From Halomonas socia (GTDB lineage Bacteria; Pseudomonadota; Gammaproteobacteria; Pseudomonadales; Halomonadaceae): a stretch of 64,000 nt of DNA. Position 1 is the stretch's first letter. The number at the start of each line of letters is the position of its first letter. The stretch spans positions 3,348,001 through 3,412,000 of the forward strand of contig NZ_CP048812.1 of the NCBI RefSeq assembly GCF_010977575.1. The letters are read 5' to 3'. The notes under the pieces are model-generated. The model saw only the letters and a program-made list of their open reading frames with translations, did not search any database and was not told where the DNA came from. Below are positions 29,588 to 39,342 of the stretch, in pieces. A program made the position numbers and the translations under genes.

Positions 29588-31264
29588 ATGAGTGCAATCG
29601 TTCTGCTGGTGCTAGGTCTTGCCGGGATGGCCGGGGGGTACTTCGTGTACTCCAAGTTCATCGCCGAGAAGATCTATCGCCTCGATCCTGACTTCAAGAC
29701 CCCCGCCCACGAGTACGAAGATGGCGTCGACTTCGTACCCACCAATCGCTTTATCCTGTGGGGCCACCACTTCACCTCGGTGGCTGGGGCCGCACCCATC
29801 GTGGGGCCAGCCATTGCGGTGATCTGGGGCTGGCTGCCGGCCTTCCTGTGGGTGGTGTTCGGTACCATCTTCTTTGCCGGGGTGCACGACTTCGGCGCCA
29901 TCTGGGCCAGCGTACGCAACAAGGCCAAGTCGGTGGGGGCGCTTACCGGTGATGTGGTCGGTGCCCGTGCGCGCAGCATCTTCATGATCGTCATCTTCCT
30001 GGTGCTGCTGATGGTCAACGCGGTCTTCGCGGTGGTCATCGCCGGCCTGATGATGAACTTCTCAAGCGCCGTGGTGCCGGTCTGGGGTGCGATCCTGGTG
30101 GCGCTGATCATCGGCCAGCTGATCTATCGTCGCATCCTCAGCTTGCCGGTGGTCTCGGTGATCGGTGTCATCGCGCTTTACGCGCTGATCGGCATCGGGC
30201 CGTCGGTACCGATCCAGATGCCAGCCGAAGTGGCCGGCTTCTCCGGTAACGCGGTGTGGATCCTGATCCTGTTCGGCTATGCCGCCATTGCCTCGCTGCT
30301 GCCGGTGTGGATGCTGCTGCAGCCGCGTGATTACATCAATGGCCTGCAGCTGTTCATCGGCCTTATCATCCTCTACGGCGCCATTCTGCTGCTCAATCCG
30401 AGCATCGTCGCGCCGATGGTCAACAGCGACGTGCCGACGGGAACACCATCGATGCTGCCGCTGCTGTTCGTGACCATTGCCTGCGGGGCAATCTCGGGCT
30501 TCCACGGTCTTGTATCGTCGGGCACCACCTCCAAGCAGCTCAACAAGGAAACCGACGCGCGCTTCGTCGGCTACTTCGGTGCAGTGGGCGAAGGCATGCT
30601 GGCGCTGGCCGCGATCCTCGCCGCCACCGCCGGCTTTGCGAGCCTGGCCGACTGGCAAGCCATGTATACCGCCTTCGGTGCCGGTGGCGTGAACGCCTTC
30701 GTCGAGGGCGGCGCCTTCATGATCCATAACGGCCTGGGGCTGCCGGAAGCCACCGCCGCGACCCTGCTGACAGTAATGGCCGCGCTGTTTGCCGGCACCA
30801 CCATGGATACCGGCCTGCGCCTGCAGCGCTATATCTTCCAGGAGTGGGGCGAGATCTATAACCAGCCGTGGATGAAGAAGTCGGCCCCGGCCACCCTGCT
30901 CGCGGTGGGTAGCTGCCTGCTGCTGGCCTTCGGTGCCGGCGGCGCCGATGGTACCGGGGGCATGATCATCTGGCCGCTGTTCGGCACCACCAACCAGCTG
31001 CTGGCGGGCCTGACCCTGCTGGTGATCACGGTGATGCTGGTGCGCCTGCGTCGCCCGATGTGGTACACCCTGGTGCCGCTGTGTTTCCTGCTGGTGATGA
31101 CCATCGCCGCGCTGCTCATGCAGCTGCGTACCTTCTTCAACGACGGCAACTACTTCCTGCTGTTCCTGGATATCGTGGTGTTGATCGCCGCGATCATGGT
31201 AGCCATGGAGTGTGCGGCGGCGCTTAAGCGCACCCGCGCGGACATGGCCGAACAGGATGGCTGA
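29588..31264 (+). CDS. cstA: Carbon starvation protein A (CstA family)
   Basis: A 558-residue inner-membrane transporter with about 16 helices. It shows the family segments LAGMAGGYFVYSKF at the start, NRFILWGHHFTSVAGAAPIVGPAIAV near 55-80, and HGLVSSGTTSKQL with DTGLRLQRY later. E. coli relatives CstA and YjiY/BtsT take up peptides or pyruvate; this is the shorter form. AAGGAG precedes ATG 29588, chosen over a GTG 18 bases upstream. The next gene lies 19 bases on (cory-CC-star), followed by an ArsA-type ATPase. Confidence 0.95.
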   Translation: MSAIVLLVLGLAGMAGGYFVYSKFIAEKIYRLDPDFKTPAHEYEDGVDFVPTNRFILWGHHFTSVAGAAPIVGPAIAVIWGWLPAFLWVVFGTIFFAGVHDFGAIWASVRNKAKSVGALTGDVVGARARSIFMIVIFLVLLMVNAVFAVVIAGLMMNFSSAVVPVWGAILVALIIGQLIYRRILSLPVVSVIGVIALYALIGIGPSVPIQMPAEVAGFSGNAVWILILFGYAAIASLLPVWMLLQPRDYINGLQLFIGLIILYGAILLLNPSIVAPMVNSDVPTGTPSMLPLLFVTIACGAISGFHGLVSSGTTSKQLNKETDARFVGYFGAVGEGMLALAAILAATAGFASLADWQAMYTAFGAGGVNAFVEGGAFMIHNGLGLPEATAATLLTVMAALFAGTTMDTGLRLQRYIFQEWGEIYNQPWMKKSAPATLLAVGSCLLLAFGAGGADGTGGMIIWPLFGTTNQLLAGLTLLVITVMLVRLRRPMWYTLVPLCFLLVMTIAALLMQLRTFFNDGNYFLLFLDIVVLIAAIMVAMECAAALKRTRADMAEQDG

Positions 31265-31283
31265 GGTAACCTAGGAGCAATCT

Positions 31284-31586
31284 ATGCACGACGATCATGA
31301 CAGCGGTCATGATCCTCGTCGCGAAAGACTAAGGGCCTGGCTTAGCCAGGCCCGTTTCTTCGCCGAGGAGGTCTACTCCTCGCGCTATCGCGGGGCAATT
31401 GCCCGGGCTCGACGCGACGAGGACGACCTGTTCATGCTGCTGGTGTTCTCCGAGATGATGGGGGTGCCCAATCCGGCTGCCTACTACACCCTGGAACTCC
31501 AGCCGCTGCTGCTCGAACGCTTTCACGACTGGCATCAGCGGATGGGGATGGAGCGCTCGCCGCTGGATCATTTCAGGTGCTGTTAG
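31284..31586 (+). CDS. cory-CC-star-type small protein
   Basis: A 100-residue soluble protein ending in Cys-Cys-stop, with a conserved-looking core (YSSRYRGAIARARRDEDDLFMLLVFSEMMGVPNPAAYYTLELQPLL). This matches my memory of a family named cory-CC-star, found between CstA and ArsA-type ATPase genes. No function is known; the terminal cysteine pair suggests metal binding, redox chemistry or membrane attachment. TAGGAGC lies before the ATG. It is almost certainly co-transcribed with cstA. Confidence 0.8.
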   Translation: MHDDHDSGHDPRRERLRAWLSQARFFAEEVYSSRYRGAIARARRDEDDLFMLLVFSEMMGVPNPAAYYTLELQPLLLERFHDWHQRMGMERSPLDHFRCC

Positions 31587-31636
31587 CGCCGATTGCTGAG
31601 AGACACAAGCGTACCCATCAGCATCGCCTGGGTGAT

Positions 31637-31756
31637 AGTGCTCAGGGCTGATCCGTCGACAAGCCTACGAGGGGGCGCCATGAACCCCTCCCTGGGGGCT
31701 ACCTGGACCATCCCTGGTCCAGAACCCTCTCTTCGGCTTGTCCCCGGCGCCGCTGG
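31637..31756 (-). repeat. Structured intergenic repeat, copy A
   Basis: Read on the minus strand, it aligns along its length with copy B (44178-44312). The basal stem GACAAGCC/GGCTTGTC (31658-31665 with 31735-31742) encloses a GGACCA-TGGTCC hairpin (31705-31720). Both stems differ in sequence from copy B yet stay paired. It lies between cory-CC-star and the ArsA gene. Confidence 0.75.
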
Positions 31757-31787
31757 CCTTTGCGCCCCGTGACATTGGGATAAGTGG

Positions 31788-32798
31788 ATGATGAAAGATT
31801 TACTGCAGAAACGCCTGCTATGGGTCGGCGGCAAGGGCGGAGTGGGCAAGACCACCGTAGCCGCCTCGCTGGCGGTGCTCGCCGCGCGTCGCGAACGGCG
31901 CGTACTGGTGGTCTCCACCGACCCGGCACATAGCCTCGGCGATGTCTTCGACCGCGAGCTGAACGACACGCCCCGGCGCCTGCTGCCCAACCTCGATGCC
32001 ATGGAGATCGATCCGGATATCGAGGTCGAGGCCCACCTGGCGCGGGTTACCGAGCAGATGCGCCGCTACGCCGCGCCGGAGATGATGAAGGAGCTCGAGC
32101 GCCAGATGCGCCTGACCCGGCAGTCGCCGGGCACCCAGGAGGCGGCGCTGCTCGAGCGCCTGGCGCGGCTGATGACCGACGACCAGCTACCCTACGACCT
32201 GATCATCTTCGATACCGCGCCCACCGGCCACACCCTGCGGCTGCTGACGCTACCCGAGGCGATGGCCGCCTGGACCGACGGCCTGCTGGCGCACAACCGC
32301 AAGTCCGAGGAGCTGGGCAAGGTGCTCCAGCATCTGACTCCCAAGCGCGGTCGCGACGTCGCCACGCCCTTCGATGACCCGCAGGAGGACGCCTTCAGCG
32401 ACCTCGACGAGCGGACCCGCGACGTGGCCCAGACCCTGCTCAATCGACGTCGCCTGTTTCACCAGGCGCGGCGTCGCATCGAGAACCGGGACGAGAGCAG
32501 CTTTCTGTTCGTGATGACCCCCGAGCGACTGCCGATCCTCGAGACCGCCCGCGCCGTTGAGGCACTGGAGGCGGTCAAGATTCCGGTGGCCGGGACCCTG
32601 GTCAATCGGGTGATTCCGGCGGACGCCGACGGCGACTTCCTGCGCGCGCGGCGCGAGCAGGAGGCGGTCTATCTGGCCAGCATCGATCAGGCCTTCAGCC
32701 ATCTGCCGCGGCCACACCTGCCGTGGTTGCCCACCGATGTGCAGGGCATCGAGATCCTCGACGACCTGGCCGAGCGGCTCGATGCGCTGGGCTTCTAG
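31788..32798 (+). CDS. ArsA/Get3-type ATPase
   Basis: A 336-residue ATPase of the ArsA/Get3 branch of the deviant Walker-A group: GGKGGVGKTT (residues 14-23), STDPAHSLGDVF near 44-55, and DTAPTGHTLRLLTLPE near 139-154. It is a single-domain protein, unlike duplicated plasmid ArsA, and no arsB, arsD or arsR lies near, so arsenite export is unlikely. Constant association with CstA and cory-CC-star suggests handling of a membrane protein or metal for that transporter. About 200 bases, with repeat A, separate it from cory-CC-star. Its stop overlaps the stop of the convergent next gene. Confidence 0.88.
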   Translation: MMKDLLQKRLLWVGGKGGVGKTTVAASLAVLAARRERRVLVVSTDPAHSLGDVFDRELNDTPRRLLPNLDAMEIDPDIEVEAHLARVTEQMRRYAAPEMMKELERQMRLTRQSPGTQEAALLERLARLMTDDQLPYDLIIFDTAPTGHTLRLLTLPEAMAAWTDGLLAHNRKSEELGKVLQHLTPKRGRDVATPFDDPQEDAFSDLDERTRDVAQTLLNRRRLFHQARRRIENRDESSFLFVMTPERLPILETARAVEALEAVKIPVAGTLVNRVIPADADGDFLRARREQEAVYLASIDQAFSHLPRPHLPWLPTDVQGIEILDDLAERLDALGF

Positions 32799-33859
32799 CC
32801 TGAAGTATCGAGCAGGTCGAGGTGCCGCGTCGGCCAGTGGACCACGGCGGTGTGCCGCACCATGCGCTCGGCGAGTGCCGGGTGCTCGCGGCCGATCACC
32901 TGGCTGGCGAAGTCCGACAGGAAACGCGACTTGAGCTTGGCGCGGGCGCGATCGACACCGATGTCCTGGTAGGGCGTCGAGGCCAGCAGCATGAAGCCGT
33001 CGTCGGGAATGCGTCCGGCACGCATATTGGCGTCGATGATGCTCGCTGCGGTGCCGATCGGCTCCGAGAGGTCGGGGCTGTAGGGGCCGACGATCAGCGC
33101 GGTGTTGGGCACGTGCAGGAAGTCGAAGCCGCGGCCGACGCAGATCACCCATTCACGATGCTCGATATCCAGCGCGCGGGATACCCCGCGCAGCGCGTCG
33201 ACGTGTGCCAGGTTGCCCTCCAGCAGTGGCAGCAGGTCGCGCAGGATCGCCGCCGGCATGTCGGGGCAGAGTGGGCTGACGGCTTGTGTCAGGCCGGCGG
33301 CCTGATCGGCGTCGAGGCTGCCGATGTCGAGTACGCTGCCGTCGTCGCCGTGGATGATCAGCGCATCGCTGTCGGTTTCGAAGCCGCACACCAACGGATA
33401 GACATGGCGGTGGTCGTGGCCGAACAGCTGCTCGGCCTGGGCGCGGATCTGGTAGGCGTGGGCCAGCGCGGCCTGGCTGTCGCAGTCGAAGCCCGCGCAG
33501 CCGCGCGACCGCTCACCGCGGGAGAAGTGATAGGTGATCAGCATCAGCACGCCATGGCCGGCACGGGCGGCTTCGCTGACGCTTTCGGCAAGCATCTCGC
33601 CGAGGTAGGGCCAGCCGAGGTGGAAGATGCCGCCAAGGTTGCGAAACGGCCGAATGATGCCCAGCGGGGTGCGCGTGGCATGCGGCAGATGAATGCGCCC
33701 GTCCATGCACTTCATCGCCACGATGCGGGTCGGGTGCGTGGCCTGGTAGCGCTCGCGGGCCAGCCACGCTGATGGGCTACAGAAACGCTCGGCGTGGTCC
33801 CGGGATAGCGTCAGCAGCCACTCGATGCGCTGCGGGAGGGGAAGGTCGTGAATGTGCAT
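32795..33859 (-). CDS. Carboxysomal-type (CsoSCA-like) carbonic anhydrase homologue
   Basis: A 354-residue protein. C51-M-D53-G-R55 is the Cys-x-Asp-x-Arg motif of beta-class carbonic anhydrases. H111 and C121, ten residues apart (YHFSRGERSRGCAGF), match the widely spaced His/Cys zinc ligands of carboxysomal CsoSCA rather than the HxxC of ordinary beta enzymes. No carboxysome or RuBisCO gene is near. It may supply bicarbonate or have another role beside the CstA/ArsA cluster, with which it converges. ATG 33859 fits; longer in-frame extensions run through nth. Activity is inferred from residues only. Confidence 0.7.
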   Translation of the reverse strand: MHIHDLPLPQRIEWLLTLSRDHAERFCSPSAWLARERYQATHPTRIVAMKCMDGRIHLPHATRTPLGIIRPFRNLGGIFHLGWPYLGEMLAESVSEAARAGHGVLMLITYHFSRGERSRGCAGFDCDSQAALAHAYQIRAQAEQLFGHDHRHVYPLVCGFETDSDALIIHGDDGSVLDIGSLDADQAAGLTQAVSPLCPDMPAAILRDLLPLLEGNLAHVDALRGVSRALDIEHREWVICVGRGFDFLHVPNTALIVGPYSPDLSEPIGTAASIIDANMRAGRIPDDGFMLLASTPYQDIGVDRARAKLKSRFLSDFASQVIGREHPALAERMVRHTAVVHWPTRHLDLLDTSG

Positions 33860-33879
33860 CGGCGGCTCGCTGGTATTTG

Positions 33880-34515
33880 TCAGAGGTCGACCTTGTCCTT
33901 GAACTCGCACAGGTCCTCGATCACGCAGCTGCCGCAGCGTGGCTTGCGTGCCACGCAAGTATAGCGGCCGTGGAGGATCAGCCAGTGGTGGGCGTCCTGG
34001 CGAAACTCCCTGGGCACATGGCGCATCAGCTTCTTCTCGACCTCGACCACGTCCTTGCCCGGGGCGATGCGGGTGCGGTTGGAGACCCGAAAGATATGAG
34101 TATCGACGGCGATGGTGGGCTGGCCGAAGGCGGTATTGAGGATCACGTTGGCGGTCTTGCGGCCCACCCCGGGCAGCGCCTCCAGGGCGGCGCGGGTCTG
34201 TGGCACCTCGCCAGCGTGCTTGTCGACCAGGATGTGGCAGGTCTTCATCAGGTTCTCGGCCTTGGTATTGTAGAGGCCGATGGTCTTGATGTGCTGCTTG
34301 AGGCCGTCGATGCCGAGCTCGATGATCGCCTGGGGCGTATTGGCTACCGGGAACAGTCGCGCGGTGGCCTTGTTGACGCCGACGTCGGTGGCCTGGGCCG
34401 AGAGCAGCACCGCGGCGAGCAGCTCGAAGGGAGTGGTCCAGTTCAGCTCGGTGGTCGGCTCGGGCATATGCTCGCGTAGCCGGGTGAAGATCGCGTGGCG
34501 TTTCTCGGCATTCAT
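33880..34515 (-). CDS. nth: Endonuclease III
   Basis: DNA glycosylase/AP lyase for oxidised pyrimidines. The 211-residue protein has the helix-hairpin-helix [14 protein letters not shown] (containing the catalytic Lys), the catalytic Asp in VDTHIFR, and a [4Fe-4S] site with spacing Cys-x6-Cys-x2-Cys-x5-Cys near the C-terminus. Its ATG at 34515 overlaps the rsxB stop by four bases. The rsxB-nth pair is widely conserved in gammaproteobacteria. Confidence 0.97.
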   Translation of the reverse strand: MNAEKRHAIFTRLREHMPEPTTELNWTTPFELLAAVLLSAQATDVGVNKATARLFPVANTPQAIIELGIDGLKQHIKTIGLYNTKAENLMKTCHILVDKHAGEVPQTRAALEALPGVGRKTANVILNTAFGQPTIAVDTHIFRVSNRTRIAPGKDVVEVEKKLMRHVPREFRQDAHHWLILHGRYTCVARKPRCGSCVIEDLCEFKDKVDL

Positions 34516-35468
34516 GATGGCTTGCCCGGTGAAGGAGGCTGGGAGGCGAGGGCCCGCTCGAGCATCGCGCTGGCCTGGGCGATCTGCTGCTGGGCACCGG
34601 CCTTGGCGGCGGGGTCGTGCTGACGCTCGGCGTGGGCCAACTGCTGGCGGGCCTTGCGCAGCGACTGCTCGGCGGCGTTGACTGCCATGCGCTGCTGGTG
34701 CTCGACCGAAGCCCGTGGTGACGCTTGCTGGGTCTGGCCGAGCTGGCGGTCCAGCGCGTCGAGCTCGGCCTGCTGCTCGGCAATTCGTGCCGCCAGGGTC
34801 CGGCGTTGTGCATCGTCCTCGGCGCGCTGCTGCTGACGCGTCAGCCGCTTGAGGGCCGCCGCCAAGCGCATGCGATTGGCGCGCAGGGCACTTTCGGAGA
34901 GCGTCGCGGCCTGCTGGGTATCGGGCCTCGCCTGGCGTTGGGCACGACGCTGACGCTTGGCTTCGGCCAGGGCCGCCAGGCGGCGCTGGCGCGCCTCGAA
35001 GCGCTGCCGGCCCTGGCTGGCACGATAGTCCAGGTAGCGCTGGCGCTGCTGCTCGCTTGCCGCGGATTGCCAGCGAGGGTGTGGCAGCAGGTCGATGCAG
35101 TCGACGGGGCAGGGGGCCAGGCACAGCTCGCAGCCAGTGCACTGGTCGACGATTACGGTATGCATCTGCTTGGCGGCGCCGAGGATGGCATCCACCGGAC
35201 AGGCCTGAATGCACTTGGTGCAGCCGATGCACTCATCCTCGCGGATATAGGCGGTCAGCGGCGACTGGGCCGGCTGCTCCAGCGCCACGCCTGGCCGCCC
35301 GGTGAGCGCCGCCAGGCGTGCCACGGTGTGCTCGCCGCCCGGCGGGCAGCGGTTGATCGCCTCGCCGTTGGCCACCGCCTCGGCGTAGGGGCGACAGCCC
35401 GGCTGGCCGCACTTGCCGCACTGGGTCTGGGGGAGTTCGGCATCGATGGCGTCGATCAGGCGCTGCAT
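34512..35468 (-). CDS. rsxB: RsxB/RnfB-like iron-sulfur protein without membrane anchor
   Basis: A 318-residue homologue of the Rnf/Rsx electron-transfer subunit B. It keeps the [15 protein letters not shown] cluster motif near residues 17-31 and two ferredoxin sites ([12 protein letters not shown] and [12 protein letters not shown]). It lacks the usual N-terminal membrane helix and carries an extra charged, Ala/Gln/Arg-rich helical tail of about 170 residues. rsxA, C, D, G and E are not in the window. ATG 35468 follows a TATAAT (35517-35522, minus strand) by about 50 bases; a GTG at 35513 is possible but gives no membrane helix. It is coupled to nth. Confidence 0.85.
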   Translation of the reverse strand: MQRLIDAIDAELPQTQCGKCGQPGCRPYAEAVANGEAINRCPPGGEHTVARLAALTGRPGVALEQPAQSPLTAYIREDECIGCTKCIQACPVDAILGAAKQMHTVIVDQCTGCELCLAPCPVDCIDLLPHPRWQSAASEQQRQRYLDYRASQGRQRFEARQRRLAALAEAKRQRRAQRQARPDTQQAATLSESALRANRMRLAAALKRLTRQQQRAEDDAQRRTLAARIAEQQAELDALDRQLGQTQQASPRASVEHQQRMAVNAAEQSLRKARQQLAHAERQHDPAAKAGAQQQIAQASAMLERALASQPPSPGKPS

Positions 35469-35551
35469 GGGGCAAATATCATCATCGGCTGGCGGCTTGG
35501 CAATATGGGCCACCCATTATAGCCGCCGCAGCGGTTGGCTTCGAGCGCCGC

Positions 35552-37138
35552 TCACGGCTCTTCAGCTGTGTCCAGCACATGGTTACGGCCGGCGGCCTTG
35601 GCCGCATACAGCGCGCGGTCGGCCTCGCGCATCAGCGCATGCGGATCGAACGGCGGCGAGGTGACACTGGCCACGCCGATGCTTACCGTCAAGGGGCTGC
35701 CGACCGGCGAGGCGACATGCGGGATATTCAGCGCCACTATCGCGGCGCGCAGCGATTCGGCGAAGCCCATCGCGGTGGCGTGGTCGCTACCCTCCAGCAG
35801 CAGGCTGAATTCCTCACCGCCGGTGCGTGCCACCAGTGGCCGCAGGCCCGGTTCTGCGCGATCAGCGAGGCGCCGCATGCAGTCGGCAGCCTGCACCAGA
35901 CAGGCATCGCCGGCCTGGTGCCCGTAGTGATCGTTATAGGGCTTGAAGTAGTCGATATCGAGCATCATCACTGCGACGCTATCCCCGCTGCGTTCGGCGG
36001 CGATCAGCGCCTCGTCAAGCCGCGCGTCGAACAGCCGCCGGTTGGCAAGACCGGTGAGATGGTCGTGGCGAGCCAGTTCGAGCAGCGACGAGGTACGCGC
36101 GCGCTGCTCCTCGAGTAGCCCCTGAAACTCCCGGGCGAGAGTGCCGATCTCGTCGTGTCGGGCCAGCAGCGCCGCCGGGGTGGAGTGGGTCTCGGCAGGA
36201 TCCTGCAGGCTATGAGTGAAACGCGTGAAGTCGCGCAGCGGGCGCAGGATCATACGCTCCAGCAACAGCAGCACCAGGGCAATGACCAACAGCATCAGCG
36301 CGACGACGGAGCCCAGCGCATAGCGGAAGGTACGCAGGCTGGTGCGGATCGTATCGCGCGGCAGCTGGGTCGCCAGGTGCAGGGCAAGCCCGGGCTGAGA
36401 GGCGGGCAGGTAGCGGCTGACTCTCATCAAGGAAGCCTCATCCTGGTGCAGCAGGACATGGGTGTCGCCGGGATCCGCTGTCAGTGCCGGCTCGACGCTG
36501 ACGGGCAGGCCCGTCCGCCCATGGACTCCTGTCTGCCAGTCCTCGTCGAGTAGCCGGACCTTGGCCAGCCAGCCTCGCGCTGGGCCGCTCTCATCGGTGC
36601 GCAGCACCGGGCTGATGCCGATCAGTGATGGCCAGGGCTTGACGAAAAGATAGTCGCTGCCGCCCTCCGCGACGCCTGCCAAGCGTTGCTGGAGGCTGGT
36701 GATGACCGCCGCCGACCAGGCGCAGCCGCCGCGCGGCTCGGCGCAGGAGGCGTATTCGGCGCTGGCGGGTTCGATGCCCGCCACCCAGTGCACGTTGCCG
36801 TCGGGGTCGAAGAACACCATCAACTGGTAGTCCATGTCCTCGAACATGCTGCGGCTGAAATTGACCTGCGCATAGTGCGGCTGCTGGCCCTGGACGAAGG
36901 CGTAGGTGTCGTCCCAGTGCGCCCAGTCGCGAACCTGGGCCATCAGCAGTTGCTGGTTGTGGGTGAGGCTGCGCTCGAGTCGGTCGAGCTCCCGCGAGGC
37001 GACCTCGCGCTCCTCCTCGAGCAGGGCGGGCAGCACCAGCAGCCGGCCGATCAGCCATAGCCCGACCATGGTCAGCAGCAGCACGCCGCCCAGGGCGAGC
37101 AGGAACCGGTGGCGTAAGGAGGTGAGGGGGTGTGGCAT
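35552..37138 (-). CDS. CHASE4-GGDEF diguanylate cyclase
   Basis: A 528-residue membrane sensor. Helix 1 (about 10-33) and helix 2 (about 270-292) flank a periplasmic CHASE4 domain with WAHWDDTYAFVQG near residues 66-78. HAMP-like helices follow, then a GGDEF domain (about 355-520) with the active motif GGEEF and the LDIDYFKPYND segment. This predicts c-di-GMP synthesis in response to an unknown external signal. No RxxD inhibitory site is seen just before GGEEF, so product inhibition may be absent. Confidence 0.92.
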   Translation of the reverse strand: MPHPLTSLRHRFLLALGGVLLLTMVGLWLIGRLLVLPALLEEEREVASRELDRLERSLTHNQQLLMAQVRDWAHWDDTYAFVQGQQPHYAQVNFSRSMFEDMDYQLMVFFDPDGNVHWVAGIEPASAEYASCAEPRGGCAWSAAVITSLQQRLAGVAEGGSDYLFVKPWPSLIGISPVLRTDESGPARGWLAKVRLLDEDWQTGVHGRTGLPVSVEPALTADPGDTHVLLHQDEASLMRVSRYLPASQPGLALHLATQLPRDTIRTSLRTFRYALGSVVALMLLVIALVLLLLERMILRPLRDFTRFTHSLQDPAETHSTPAALLARHDEIGTLAREFQGLLEEQRARTSSLLELARHDHLTGLANRRLFDARLDEALIAAERSGDSVAVMMLDIDYFKPYNDHYGHQAGDACLVQAADCMRRLADRAEPGLRPLVARTGGEEFSLLLEGSDHATAMGFAESLRAAIVALNIPHVASPVGSPLTVSIGVASVTSPPFDPHALMREADRALYAAKAAGRNHVLDTAEEP

Positions 37139-37241
37139 CGAGGTTTCCCCGACGCCCGGTGGCGCCGTTTTGTAAGAGATATCCTACAAAGCCTATCGGC
37201 AAAGACTAACGATTCTTTAGCTATTTGCTGTGATCTACTAA

Positions 37242-37277
37242 CAAAAAGCGGGCGCCTGGGTATCCCAGGCGCCCGCT
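37242..37277 (-). terminator. Strong intrinsic terminator of metG
   Basis: On the minus strand GCGGGCGCCTGGG pairs perfectly with CCCAGGCGCCCGC around a three-base loop and is followed by TTTTTGTT. It lies just after the metG stop. Confidence 0.93.
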
Positions 37278-37296
37278 ACTGGGTTGGCGAATGAGG

Positions 37297-39342
37297 CTAC
37301 ACCACGCGCTGGCCAGGCTCGGCGCCGGAGTCCGGCGACAGCAGGTAGATGCCGTCGTCGTTGCCGGCGGCCAGCACCATGCCCTCGGAAACACCGAAAC
37401 GCATCTTGCGCGGCGCCAGGTTGGCGACCATCACCGTCAGCCGCCCCTCCAGCGCTTCCGGGGCATAGGCCGAACGGATGCCGGAAAACACCGTGCGGGT
37501 CTCGCCGCCCAGGTCGAGGGTCAGTTCGAGCAGCTTGTCGGCGCCCTCGACGTAGTCGGCCTTGGCGATACGTGCGATGCGCAGGTCGACCTTGATGAAG
37601 TCGTCGAAGGCGATCTCCGCGGCGATGGGCTCCGCGGCCAGCGGCCCCTTTGGGGCGTCCTTGAGTTTCTGTTCTTCCACCAGGTCCTCCTTGGATGCCT
37701 CGATCATGGCATCGATCTTGTCGCGCTCGACGCGGGTCATCAGCGGCTTGAACTTGGCGACCTCGTGATCCAGCAACACCTCGTGGCGGCTATGCCAGGC
37801 GAGGCCGTCGAGCTCGAGGAACTCGCGGGCACCCTCGGCCATGGCCGGTACCACCGGCGCCAGGTAGACCATCAGCTGGCGGAACAGGTTGATCCCCACC
37901 GAACAGATATCGAGGACCTCCTGTTCGTGCCCCGGCTCCTTGGCCAGCACCCACGGCGCCTTGTCGGCGATATAGGTGTTGGCCTCGTCGGCAAGCTCCA
38001 TCACACGGCGCATGGCGCGGCCGAATTCACGCGCCTCGAAGTCGGCGGCGATCTCGTCACCGGCAGCGATGAAGCGGGCCACCAGTTCCGGTTCGGCGCA
38101 GTGGGCCGACAGCTTGCCGTCGCCCAGTTTCTTGACGAAACCGGCGCAGCGGCTGGCGATGTTGACCACCTTGCCGACCAGGTCGGAGTTGACGCGCTGG
38201 GCGAAGTCCTCGAGGTTGAGGTCGAGGTCGTCGACCCCCGAGGTCAGCTTGGCGGCGAAGTAGTAGCGCAGGTACTCGGGGTTGAGATGCTCGGCGTAAG
38301 TCGCCGCCTTGATGAAGGTGCCCCGCGACTTGGACATCTTGGCGCCGTTGACGGTGACGAAGCCGTGACAGTTGACCGCAGTGGGGGTGCGCAAGTCGGC
38401 GCCTTCGAGCATCGCCGGCCAGAACAGGGCGTGGAAATAGACGATGTCCTTGCCGATGAAGTGGTAGACCTCGGCCTCGCTGTCGCGCTTCCAATAGGCG
38501 TCGAAGTCGATGCCCTCGCGGTCGCAGAGGTTCTTGAAACTGGCCAGGTAGCCGATCGGTGCATCGAGCCAGACGTAGAAGTACTTGCCCGGGGCGTCGG
38601 GGATCTCGAAGCCGAAGTAGGGCGCGTCGCGGGAGATGTCCCACTCGTTGAGCCCCGACTCGAACCACTCCTGGAGCTTGTTGCTGATCTGGCTCTGGAC
38701 GTGGTCGCCGCGGGTCCAGCGCTTGAGGAAGTCGGCGAAGTCCGGCAGCTTGAAGAAGTAGTGGGTCGAGCTGCGCACCTCCGGGGTGGCGCCGGAGATA
38801 GCCGAGACCGGATCGATCAGCTCAGCCGGCGTATAGGTGGCGCCGCATGCCTCGCAGTTGTCGCCGTACTGGTCCTCGGCCTTGCATTTGGGGCAGGTGC
38901 CCTTGATGAAGCGGTCGGCGAGGAACAGGCCCTTGACCGGGTCGTACATCTGCTCGATGTCGCGGGTGGCGATATGCCCGGCGTCGCGCAGGCGAGTATA
39001 GATCAGCTCGCTGAAGTAGCGGTTCTCATCGGAATGGGTCGAATGATAGTTGTCGAAGGCCACGCCGAAACGCTCGAAATCCGCCTGGTGCTCGCGGGAG
39101 ACGCGCTCGATCAGCGCCTCGGAGGTAATGCCTTCCTGTTCGGCCCGCAGCATGATGGCGGTACCGTGGGCGTCATCGGCGCACACGTAGTGGCACTCGT
39201 TGCCACGGCTCTTCTGGAAGCGCACCCAGATGTCGGTCTGGATGTACTCCAGCAGGTGGCCCAGGTGAATCGCGCCGTTGGCGTAGGGCAGGGCGCTGGT
39301 GACGAGAATCTTGCGCGCGTGGTGACGTGGCGAGTTGGACAT
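37297..39342 (-). CDS. metG: Methionine-tRNA ligase
   Basis: Charges tRNA-Met. The 681-residue protein has the HIGH-type motif (AIHLGHL near residues 23-29), a zinc knuckle ([18 protein letters not shown]), the KMSKS motif in [10 protein letters not shown], and a C-terminal tRNA-binding domain (about 580-681, [11 protein letters not shown]), as in E. coli MetG. ATG 39342 ([20 protein letters not shown]) is chosen by family fit; the frame stays open 62 codons upstream. In many relatives mrp/apbC lies divergently next to metG; here mrp is 24 kb away at 63656. Confidence 0.97.
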   Translation of the reverse strand: MSNSPRHHARKILVTSALPYANGAIHLGHLLEYIQTDIWVRFQKSRGNECHYVCADDAHGTAIMLRAEQEGITSEALIERVSREHQADFERFGVAFDNYHSTHSDENRYFSELIYTRLRDAGHIATRDIEQMYDPVKGLFLADRFIKGTCPKCKAEDQYGDNCEACGATYTPAELIDPVSAISGATPEVRSSTHYFFKLPDFADFLKRWTRGDHVQSQISNKLQEWFESGLNEWDISRDAPYFGFEIPDAPGKYFYVWLDAPIGYLASFKNLCDREGIDFDAYWKRDSEAEVYHFIGKDIVYFHALFWPAMLEGADLRTPTAVNCHGFVTVNGAKMSKSRGTFIKAATYAEHLNPEYLRYYFAAKLTSGVDDLDLNLEDFAQRVNSDLVGKVVNIASRCAGFVKKLGDGKLSAHCAEPELVARFIAAGDEIAADFEAREFGRAMRRVMELADEANTYIADKAPWVLAKEPGHEQEVLDICSVGINLFRQLMVYLAPVVPAMAEGAREFLELDGLAWHSRHEVLLDHEVAKFKPLMTRVERDKIDAMIEASKEDLVEEQKLKDAPKGPLAAEPIAAEIAFDDFIKVDLRIARIAKADYVEGADKLLELTLDLGGETRTVFSGIRSAYAPEALEGRLTVMVANLAPRKMRFGVSEGMVLAAGNDDGIYLLSPDSGAEPGQRVV

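Noticed and set aside
31788..32798. Arsenite efflux ATPase for the ArsA gene
   Set aside because: Single-domain protein, and no arsB, arsC, arsD or arsR nearby; linkage is with cstA instead.
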